Positions 54,843 through 64,000 of a DNA stretch of 64,000 nt are shown piece after piece (the stretch's first letter is position 1; each line of letters begins with the position of its first letter). The notes beneath the pieces are model-generated. The model was not told where the DNA came from. It ran no database searches and saw only the letters and a program-made list of their open reading frames with translations. The translations under genes and the position numbers were made by a program. Source of the stretch: Isoetes taiwanensis (lineage: Eukaryota; Streptophyta; Lycopodiopsida; Isoetales; Isoetaceae); the NCBI GenBank assembly GCA_021234155.1, contig JAJEKV010000006.1, positions 11,309,317 to 11,373,316 of the forward strand, written 5' to 3'.

Positions 54843-57774
54843 TACATATCAAAGTGGTAATCTAGCATAAAAAATGTTATGCATTTTAAAAGCAAGCATG
54901 GTCAAACTTTTGCCGCCAAAGCACTTATTTTAAAGCTTATCCTACATATAAAATACCCATTGCGATGTCAAAATCACGTGCTTAAATTCGAACGTATGGT
55001 TACATAATGTGCCATATTAGATTTTGTGCAATTTCCAAACTACACGGTTGTATGCTTTCCTTTATCAACTTCCTTGGCTTGGGAATAAAAATTGGAACAA
55101 AGTGAAAATTATACTTTAAGCAGAAGATTAACGATTTCGTAAACCTATAGATAAACAATATCCTTATGCATATAAATTGCAACATACTTGCATGATCTGA
55201 ACCACAAGAGTTGACTAGAATAATGCACTTTACCAAAGGTTCAAAACAATGAATTTTCTAGATTGAAAAAGATGAAAATTGCTCAGTCTAGCCGGATGGG
55301 AGAACTTGCAGACATGGTCAATTTGCTTTGGATACTTCCATTCAGCCACTTGCACCCTCTTGCTTGTTGGATTACAACAAGAAAAAAGTCATTTGGGGAA
55401 AAAAAAAGTCTAAGTCATTATATATTGGATTAAAGATACAATTGACATAAATGTTTATGTTTGATGCGCACTGGTTTTACAATCAAAGAGGTATTGATGA
55501 GAATAAGATCCAAACATGGCCAAGAGTCAATGCATTGAATATAGTAGAAATGTTAGTAATGAGACATGAAGAAGGGTAAGGTGCACAACCCCTAAGGCCT
55601 TGCCAATCAACATCTTGAAATTGAGAGGTAAGGCAGGCAAAATGGACTGGCGTGCCACATCAATAAGCCAAATAATGAAAGAATATATTCTCATTCCTTT
55701 ATAATACATAGAATGAATGCCATGTGGCATGAGTAAAGGATATAAGATGCCATGCTTATGGAATGGGCCAAGTCAAGGTCAAGTGTAGGGCAAGCTAGAC
55801 AACTCATGAACATGGACTTGACTACACGAATAGATAAAAGGCTTTTGATTCATATATCAATTTGGACATGTCATCTTGCAATTATCAATTGGGACCAACA
55901 TAATATTCAATTGCGGCCTACATAAATTTTAGATACCTCGAATGGAAACATTCTCATCATGTGAGCTTTGGTGTCAAAAACACCATGGCATTGAACAACA
56001 ACTACTTGAACATGAAATTGACTTCTCAAATGGATTCCGAGATGACAAAATTACTTTACTTTTTACTTATCACAAGAATAAGTTTTGCAAGTTATGGATC
56101 AAGGCATATACATAGTAAATTAGTAAATTGTAGCAAAAAAAAAAAACTATTCTTATTCTTGTCTTCTTTGTGATTTGGTGTGAAAGTAAGAATTTTTTTT
56201 TTTAATTTATTAGAGCTAGGGGCTTTATGTAACATTTGATGTAAAAGTAAGATTTTATTTTGTTAAAATAGGGCTCTATGTAATTCAATGATCCGATATT
56301 TAGCCATGAAAACAACCCAATAAGATGTAGGAGTTGTGCCTGATCTTGACCGATCCACTTCATCAACAAAACTAAATTTCTATGGGCACATCAATTCCTA
56401 TTGTAGGGTTGAACAAACAAGTTATGTTTACATGGATACATACGTAAATTGAATCATATACAGTGACAAGAGCAAGGCTAGATGCAATTCTTCCACTTGG
56501 ACTCGAAGAGCCTTTCTCCACTTCTACTAAAGAGTTGAGAAATAAACAGTTTTGTAATGGCAAATGCATTAGTGGTGTTCTACTCAATAAAGTCGGTTGT
56601 TAGAATCAAGGGACTAAAAACAAAGGGGCACACGTTATAGGACTTTTATGCGCATGAAGTTGATGCCAAACAAAAGTGTTTTGTTTGAGAAGGAGCAGAA
56701 GCAATTTTCACATCATACCACATGACAGCATTCGATAAATAACCAAGAGCATACACTTGGCAGCATCAAAGTAGCATACAATGGTTTGCTCCTAAGCTAG
56801 GAATCCTAGATGAGTACAAAAAAAGATCACAACACAACCCCAAATTTGTAATATCTATCTTTCGAAGCATCAAAGGAAACAAACTTTTAAACAAACAAAA
56901 TCCTTGCCAAAAGAAAACACAGCCAAATAGACAAACCCAAGTGGCTAACAAAATAGCAAGGGAATTTGATTCCCTGGCCTGACCATAACTACTTTGCGTC
57001 AGCAATGCAAGGGGAAGATCTGTCGCAGGAGCCAAGCTGTTTGTCTTTTTCTTGATATATTTTTTTTTGAGCTTTCCTGGAGTACGATTAGATTGGGGGC
57101 CCCCTCTGTTCCGGCGGCAAGCGTAAATTTCTTCACCAAAACAGACTTTGTTTCTCCATGCTTAGAGTACAAACTTCTGATATGGCGTTTTCCCACCCAT
57201 TCCTTTTTTTCTATTGCATGCTTTTGCAAAAAGAAATGGCTAGATTCATACCCTTTTGCTCCTCCATTTTGCATATTCATTTCGGCCCATCTGCCCCGAA
57301 ATCTGCCTCCCGTTTTGGATCATTGCTTTGATTTATCTTTTCCTTGCCAGAGTACTTTGTAGTCCGATCCAAGGACATGGCATTTTGCACCGCAACAAGG
57401 AATGATTTCATTGATTGGTAGATTACTCAAAAGCTGCATCAGGACAAGCATTCAAAATACAAAGAATATGTGTATTTTTGCTTCTCTGGCATAACAGACG
57501 AAACAACCAAGCCAAGCATTGCATTGAATTCAGAAAATAAAAGCATTTCCATACCTATATTTCTTCTCAATATCTTCAAATCAGAAAGAATAATGAGCCA
57601 CAAGATCTTCAGATTTGGAAATCAGCCCCAATATCCATGATTTTGATTCACAAAACTGTAAATCTGATTATCTCAATCTAGAAGAAAGTTTCTCTGGACC
57701 AAACAATCTGCTGTATCAATATTGTTTTAAAAGTAAAACTAATCCATGTCTGATCTTTGTTTTGGATCAAACAA
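54843..57774. other. Non-coding spacer and 3' flank of the VQ gene
   Basis: AT-rich, without recognisable genes. Short open frames are scattered and have no family resemblance. The 3' UTR of the VQ gene should lie in about 57400-57774. Confidence 0.45.
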
Positions 57775-58455
57775 CTATTCCTTGTCAGGCCGGAGCCGTG
57801 GAGAATGAACAGGAAATAGATCCAGAAGCTCGGGTTCGGATCGCCGATGCACAGGCGGATGCAAGAAAGGAAATTTCTGGAGGGATGACGAATGCAGAAA
57901 TGGAAATCTATCCATAACACTGCCGGTCTTTTCCTCGTCTAAAATACGAGGATTTGGAGGATTATAAACGTCCGTCGGAGTTGTCGGAGGAGTATCAAGA
58001 GTTAGATTGGAAAGAGGAGTTACCGGACTTGGAAGCAAAGCAGGCAGATGATCATAAACTGTAGGAGAAATAGTTTCCCCTGTTCTTGGTGAAGATCCAG
58101 GCCTTTTAAACGGAGAATTAATCTGCTTAATTTCAAGCTTTCTCAGATTCTGCTTCACTTTGTAAGAAGGTTGCCGCCGGACTAAATCCTTGCTTCCATT
58201 TTCTTGCTTCCGATTTAAATCCTGTTTGCCGGATTGCTTCAAAGGCATAGTTACCGGAAGCTTTTCTTGGATATCATCCCCCGCTCCGGTATGCTTTTGC
58301 ACCACTTCCCTAAAGTTCAACACATTTGCCTGAACAAATGTAGTTGCCGGAAGCTGTTGCTGCTTTACAGATTCTGCACTAGGAGAGCTTGGATTAACAC
58401 CGTTTCTTGAACTGCCGGACTTCTTAGAAGCAGGAGAATCCACCGCATTACTCAT
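57775..58455 (-). CDS. VQ-motif protein (putative MAPK-substrate type), intact
   Basis: A 226-residue intronless protein. Residues 48-57 hold the VQ signature FREVVQKHTG (F-x3-V-Q-x2-T-G), which in this family contacts WRKY transcription factors in the nucleus. The rest is disordered, with many Ser/Thr-Pro sites, including SSPSAE, NSPFK, SSPRT, ISPTV, PSPVTP, DTPPTTP and HSPRL. The C-terminal blocks MDRFPFLHSS and RRSEPELLDLFPVHSPR recall the VQ subgroup phosphorylated by MPK3/MPK6 in immune signalling (family knowledge). The start at 58455 is the first ATG. Small size and lack of introns fit the family. The frame is undisturbed, so the gene is probably functional. Confidence 0.93.
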   Translation of the reverse strand: MSNAVDSPASKKSGSSRNGVNPSSPSAESVKQQQLPATTFVQANVLNFREVVQKHTGAGDDIQEKLPVTMPLKQSGKQDLNRKQENGSKDLVRRQPSYKVKQNLRKLEIKQINSPFKRPGSSPRTGETISPTVYDHLPALLPSPVTPLSNLTLDTPPTTPTDVYNPPNPRILDEEKTGSVMDRFPFLHSSSLQKFPFLHPPVHRRSEPELLDLFPVHSPRLRPDKE

Positions 58456-60499
58456 TTCTTAAATCAAGAACTCAAAATCAGAAACGAAAACGGAATTTTT
58501 GCATCAAAACAATATGCGGAGGCCGGATTCGAAGCTCCAGATGCTTCAAAATGCTCTCAATCTGCCATAGCTCCAACTCGCTGTGGAAAAAAAGACTCAA
58601 ACACACCTGGAAATGCAGATTGGGAGCTGACACAAGCAACAGAGCTGTGAAGACTTCTAAACCTCGAAGAAACTGACATGTCGAAGAAAGGAGCAACAGG
58701 GCAAAGAATAATGCCAAGAAATGGAAAGGGCCGGGCCAAATCCAGGCAAGAAAATGCAAGGGAAAGTGTTACCGGAACTGGAAGGGGCTCAAATCGCCAT
58801 AGCCAGGAGCTTGTTCCCTCCAAAAGAAGGGATTGTGTGTGCGGCCAGGGACCGGGCCTTCGAGGTCTAATAAAAAAATGGCAGGGCGGGGAAGAATCCG
58901 GGACACTTGGGAGGGGTACCAAAGGGAGAGGCTGTACCAAATATTGAAGACAGGGGTCCTTTTTCGGTGTCTTAAATTTGCGAGGGCTATTTCGTTGACT
59001 GCTCCGCCACCGCCGCCACCGGACAGCTGCGCCGCCACCACCGCCGCTTCCGCCGCCCGCCGCCGTTGTTCCCTTTTGTTTTCTTCCCCTGCCCCCACAT
59101 GCCTATCCCAATCTCCTCTTTTTTTTCCGCATATATCAGCCCATTATTCCTTTTTTTTTCACAATCCACATATATTTAGTCTATTTCTTCCCTTATTTAA
59201 CCACACGCATTGACGAAAATACTTTTGAAGCTTCCACATCCGCCCTCCCACATCAACTACATCTCACCAGAAGGATTTGCATCCACTCCACATTCTTCTC
59301 TCACCTCTTCCTCTTGAATTTCACCATGTGTCATCTATTTAACACGTCGAAGTCCAATGACCCTGACCTCGCGGCTCGAATTCAATGGCCTACCCAACTG
59401 GGAAAAATGCCGCCCTCAGTTTGATGCTGCTAACCTCTTTTTTAAGCATATTTACAGATCTTTACCACGTAGCACACTTAAAGTGTTCAATGCTGAATGA
59501 CCAAGTCCATGCAGATTAGGAGCCATTTACATGCATCAACGGCGTCATGACGGTGCCCTATTTTGCCTGGACCAACTTGACGAAAAAGTGGAGACGGTTG
59601 CGAATAACGGATCAGCCTTTTTACATGGATGACTCTCCTCAAGGGTACATGTAAATCGCCCCTAAGGATAAGGAGCTGTAGGAACGAGTCCTCCTATATT
59701 TCAACCCAACCCAGCATGTATTAGTCATGGGGAGGCAATACCTTATAGGCCTACTAGATTACACTCCATGATCTATGTGGTGCCTACATGTTAGTGAATG
59801 GGTTGGATAAATTCAACAGCTTCATAAGGTCCAACTCACGCTAAACACACACTTTGCATAATGTCGTGTTTAAGGACATTACCCCTTCCAAGAAAGCATA
59901 CTCTATTGGGCTTATCAGATCCACATGTTCTGTTGAAGAGCAAGAGTATACATGTAATGCATGTTATGACGCCTATTGCAAAGTAATCTAAATGCCCATG
60001 AAGTGCATATTCGATCTTTACACATCCGTTATTTTGCACTATCTGCTCCTTTTCTCGCTAATCCATTTGACATCAACTTGATTAGAAGATACTCTTTTTT
60101 AAGTTTTCCAAATCCCAACCAATTAACTAGGGAAACAGTTAGGAAAATATTTGTTTTTTTTTTCCTCGATCTAGACCGTAGATAGCGATCCTCGTTTATG
60201 GGGTATACTTGTACATGTTTTGGTATACTGTATAATGAGGTTTGCAAAATACTATAAGATTGGAGGCAATATATTAGATAATGTTGAATTTTTACACATA
60301 TCGTCCGCCTTGTGAATATGCACCCAAATCAAAGGGGGTTTCAGGGGGATTTCAATTTAGAAGTGTTAAATGTAATAGTTTGTGTTAATTAATATTAATG
60401 GTAGCTATGTGTTGGTTGTTATATCCAAAAAACTTTAGGACCCTAACAAAAGGGAAAAAAAGGGGGAAAATGCAAAAGTCATCATAGCTTCAAATGAAC
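58456..60499. other. VQ gene upstream region and spacer
   Basis: Presumed 5' UTR and promoter of the minus-strand VQ gene. A CCG/CCGCCA repeat (58998-59065) and T-runs are visible. No further gene recognised; open frames at 59330-60200 are short and unsupported. Confidence 0.45.
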
Positions 60500-62940
60500 G
60501 ATGGTATAGGCCTACTAATGCCAAAATAAATGTACATTTGGTCATGGGTTCAAACCTTACCAATATCATTTATATTTGGAAGTTGGTTATTATAGGACGA
60601 TGATTCCCGACGGGATAGAACTTAAAAGCCTATATGTGTCCTTCACTTTGGTTGCCGCAAGGAAGTGGGATAAGCTAGCTAGTATGTACAAGGTTAGTCT
60701 AGTATAGACATTAAACAAAGTAATAAAAAATCAATGGGACTATGGCAGGTGGCACTAGGATGTTGAGGCTAAAAATCCATGCCCCTAGAGTTGCCCCTAG
60801 GCCCTAGACTTCCTAAGTCCGGAAGGTGTGCATGCAAGGCAAAAGTTTTGCCCAACGGATGTGTGGTGAGTTGGCATAGGCCTAATAATGCCAAAATAAA
60901 TTTACATTTGGATTCAAACCTTGCCAGTGTCATTTATATTTAGGAGTTAGTTACTAGGGGTATACGATGATGATCCCTGACGTGATAGAACTTAAAAGTC
61001 TATACGTGTCCTCCACTTTGGCTGCCGCAAGGAAGTGGGATAAGCTAGCTAGTATGTACAAGATTAGTCTAGTATAGACATCAAACAAAGTAATAAAAAA
61101 TCAATGCGGCTATGGCAGGTGGCATTGGAATGGTAAGGCTAAAAAGCCATGTCCTATAGGACGTCCAGCCCCTAGAGTTGCCCCTAAGACCTGGACTTCC
61201 TAAGGTGGGATAAAATCCTGCATACAAAGTATGCATGTAAGACAAAAGTTTTACCCAACGGATGTGTGGTGAGTTGGTATAGGCCTAGTAATGCCAAAAT
61301 AAATATACATTTGGGCATGGGTTCAAACCTTGCCAATGTCATTTATATTTGGGAGTTGGTTACTAGGGGTATACGATGATGATCCTCGACGTGGTAGAAC
61401 TAAAAAAGTCTATATGTGTCCTCCACTTTGCGGTAGAACTTAAAAAGTCTATATGTGTCCTCCACTTTGGCTGCCGCAAGGCGGTGGGATATATGTGTCC
61501 TCCACTTTGCGGTAGAACTTAAAAAGTCTATATGTGGGATAACTAGCTAGATTAGTCTAATATGGAACTTAAACAAAGTAATAAAAAATCAATGGAACTA
61601 TGGCAGATGGCACTAGGATGGTGAGGCTAAAAAGCCATGCCCCTAGAGTTGCCCCTAGGACCTAGATTTTTCCTAAGGTGGAATTAAATCCTGCCTATAA
61701 AGTATGCATATAAGGCAAAAAAATTTCCCATCGAATATGTGGTGAGTTGGTATAGGCCTAGTAATGCCAAAATAAATGTACATTTGTGCATGGGTTCAAA
61801 CCTTGTCAATGTCATTTATATTTGGGAGTTGGTTACTAGGGGTATACGTGATGATCCCTGATGTGGTAGAACTTAAAAAGCCTATATGTGTCAGAACTTA
61901 AAAAGCCTATATGTGTCCTCCACTTTGGTTGTCGCAAGGCGGTGGGATAAACTAGCTATTATGTACAAGATTAGTCTAGTATGGACCTTAAACAAAGTAA
62001 TAAAAAATTGTTGGGACTATGGCAGGTGGCACTGGGATGGCGGGGCTAAAAAGCCATGCTCCTAGAGTTGCCCCTAAGACCTAGATTTCCTAAGGCTGGG
62101 ATGGTGGGGCTAAAAAGCCATGCTCCTAGAGTTGCCCCTAAGACCTAGATTTCCTAAGGCAGGATTAATCCTGCTTACAAAGTGTACATATAAGGCAAAA
62201 GTTTTGCCCAACGGATGTGTGATGAGTTGGTATAGGCCTAGTAATGCCAAAATAAATTTAAATTTAAGCATGGGTTCAAACCTTGAAAATGTTATTTATA
62301 TTTGGGAGTTGGTTACTAGGGGTAGAAGATGATCCCCGATGTGGTAGAACTTAAAAAGCCTATATGTGTCCTTCACTTATATGGGAGTTGGTCACTAGGG
62401 GTACCCCAACGTCGTAGAACTTAAAAAGCCTATATGCGTCCTCCACTTTGGCTGCCGCAAGGTGGTGGGATAAACTAGCTAGTCTATACAACATTAATCA
62501 GTATGGACCTTAAACAAAGTAATAAAAATCAATGGGACTATGGCAGGTGGCACTAGGATGGTGAGGCTAAAAATCCATGCCCCTAGAATTGCCCCTAGGA
62601 CCTAGATTTCCTAAGGTGAAATTAAATCCTACCTACAAGGTGTGTATGTAAGGCAAAAATTTTGACCAACGGATGTGTGGTGAGTTGGTATAGGCCTAGT
62701 AATGCGAAAATAAATGTACATTTGGGCATGAGTTCAAACCTTGCCAATGTCATTTATATTTGGGAGTTGGTTACTAGGGGTATACGATGATGATCCCCGA
62801 CGTGGTAGAACTTAAAAAGCCTATACGTGTCCTGCACTTTGGCTGCCACAAGGCGGTGGGATAAACTAGCTAGTCTGTACAAGATTAGTCTAGTATGGAC
62901 CTTAAACAAAGTAATAAAAAAATCAATGGGACTATGGCAG
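60500..62940. repeat. Tandem array of ~370-480-bp units, six copies, with tRNA-promoter-like boxes
   Basis: The marker GGCCTAnTAATGCnAAAATAAA recurs at 60509, 60879, 61282, 61755, 62235 and 62693. Units share GGGTTCAAACCTTGCCAATG, GGTAGAACTTAAAAAG, GGCTGCCGCAAGG and CTATGGCAGGTGGCA. They vary in length through internal duplications, for example a GGTAGAACTTAAAAAGTCTA block repeated at 61380-61540. Most units carry GAGTTGGTATAGGCC followed about 45 bp later by GGTTCAAACC, resembling the A and B boxes of a pol III promoter. The sixth unit is cut at 62940. Confidence 0.85.
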
Positions 62941-64000
62941 GTGTGACGGTCCCCGAATCCATACGATGCTCCCATCATATAAATATGAGAAATTCCCCTC
63001 CCATTGCGACTCCATCACCACGAAAGGGCCATCCGTCTGACTCGGACCACCTGTGATGGCCAGATGTCCGGGTGATCATTCTTCCCATGCCTTCTATAGG
63101 AATCCTATATAGCGGAAGCGTACATACATGTTAGCACCTGGCAACAATACAAATAAATAATATGCCACCACGAAGGGTGGTCCATCCATCATCACATGAA
63201 CAACGTAGTACCAATACAACATAGAAAATACATCAGAAATAAGAATTTTACCCCGGGCTCAGACTCAAGGGGGTCAACTGACAATCAAGGCCTCCGGATA
63301 ATGATAGACAGAATCATAACATTGGCGTTGGCTGGCATAGAACAATGGCTGGGGTAGTCCACTCCATCCGCCCCTCCTGCGCACACTTTGCAGATAGGCT
63401 GAATCATGCTATGACGTGGTTATAGCCTTCTGGAGATGCAATCTCCTGGATTCACCCTATGAGACTACTCCGAGTTACGTCTCCCTGGGTCCGATGAGGC
63501 AGGAAAGGGATGAATCCCCTCCAGAATCACAATGGTTCCATGGGTGTGCTAGAGGATAATGCCACTAGGTGCACACGCATCTATACCCGACTTAACCCCC
63601 TAAATCTACGTAAAGTTCAGGACGTACATATAGGCACGTATCATGTGACCCAGGGGATGTCAGACGCATACCCGGCCCACACGTAGTGACCGACTATAAG
63701 TCTAGCACACTGTAGGAGCCCAGTAGCCACGCTCAACAAAGCTCCGCCCCCACTTCACCAGTTGTGTCCGTTATTTGGTGCTGAACCACATCATAGCATC
63801 CACAGCACAGTGGTCTCTTGTGCACAGGCTGCATTTAATGGAATTTAAGGGATTTGAGCTAGGAGCATCACTAAATCTAGATTGTCTTTAGGTCTCTACC
63901 TCCCTTAATCCAATAGAATACAGGAGGAACAGAAAGAGAAAACATCAATCAGATACAAACATCCATCATCATTATAAATAGATCCTAGAATAGAATCTAA
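62941..64000. repeat. Possible LTR beginning, continuing past the window edge
   Basis: The tandem array ends abruptly at TGTGACGGTCCCCGAATCC, which resembles the start of LTRs of some plant Ty3 chromoviruses. A GCGGAAGCG motif follows near 63112. No coding sequence or second LTR lies in the window, so the assignment is tentative. Confidence 0.35.

Noticed and set aside
56994..57362. 122-codon open frame next to the VQ gene
   Set aside because: Cys/Phe-rich frame with no conserved motif and an equally long shadow on the other strand.
58833..59213. 126-codon frame with a Pro/Ala-rich centre upstream of the VQ gene
   Set aside because: Produced by a CCG repeat and T-rich tracts in the presumed promoter/5' UTR region.
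60500..62940. CRISPR-like array
   Set aside because: Units are hundreds of bases long and continuous, with no short-repeat/spacer pattern, and the genome is a plant.

Overview
This is repeat-rich nuclear DNA of a seed plant, most likely an angiosperm. The signs are spliced genes with plant-type introns, a plant nicotinamidase, a VQ-motif protein, L1-type LINEs with zinc-knuckle ORF1, Copia and Ty3 retrotransposons, a CACTA transposon and a Mutator-like MITE. The species cannot be named from the sequence. Only two genes look intact and functional, both on the minus strand: a five-exon nicotinamidase (28058-29329) and a single-exon VQ protein (57775-58455). Most of the rest is transposable elements, and several insertion layers can be put in order from exact target-site duplications (TSDs).

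Left part (1-27 kb): a Ty3 pol remnant of Tat/Athila type (835-2260) is followed by a broken Copia fragment on the minus strand (3263-13165). A 6.9-kb L1-type LINE sits inside that Copia fragment (5140-12014, 17-bp TSD, poly-A tail). Next come short 3' fragments of a second, distinct LINE family with microsatellite tails (13280-13806, 14340-14935, 15104-15245). A nearly whole Copia element follows (15251-20718) with both LTRs and a TATAA duplication. Then come a ~930-bp polypurine tract (21399-22325) and an unrecognised long coding remnant (23985-26640) that ends at a polypurine-tract/LTR junction.

Middle (27-37 kb): a 781-bp Mutator-like MITE (27017-27797, 9-bp TSD) lies beside the nicotinamidase gene. 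Further on are a 53-nt tRNA-like fold, a decayed gag with three CCHC knuckles, an endonuclease remnant of the microsatellite-tailed LINE family, and a 3' end of that family in the opposite orientation.

Right part (37-64 kb): a second L1-type LINE (37412-54830) is split by a 10,147-bp CACTA-type transposon (38901-49047). The transposon landed inside ORF1, with a 3-bp GTG duplication and the LINE reading frame resuming on the far side. It has dense CGACG-rich subterminal repeats and about 4.6 copies of a 1.12-kb tandem repeat, and no recognisable transposase. The LINE also carries an extra 1.6-kb segment with a PPR-like fragment between ORF1 and ORF2. Beyond the VQ gene lie a six-copy tandem array of ~370-480-bp units with tRNA-promoter-like boxes (60500-62940) and what looks like the start of an LTR at the window edge.

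The two LINEs share a feature: the stop codon before ORF2 and the ORF2 start overlap as ATGA, which suggests coupled translation. The strongest candidates for something undescribed are the CACTA element with its internal 1.12-kb array, the microsatellite-tailed LINE family, and the tandem array with pol III-like boxes.
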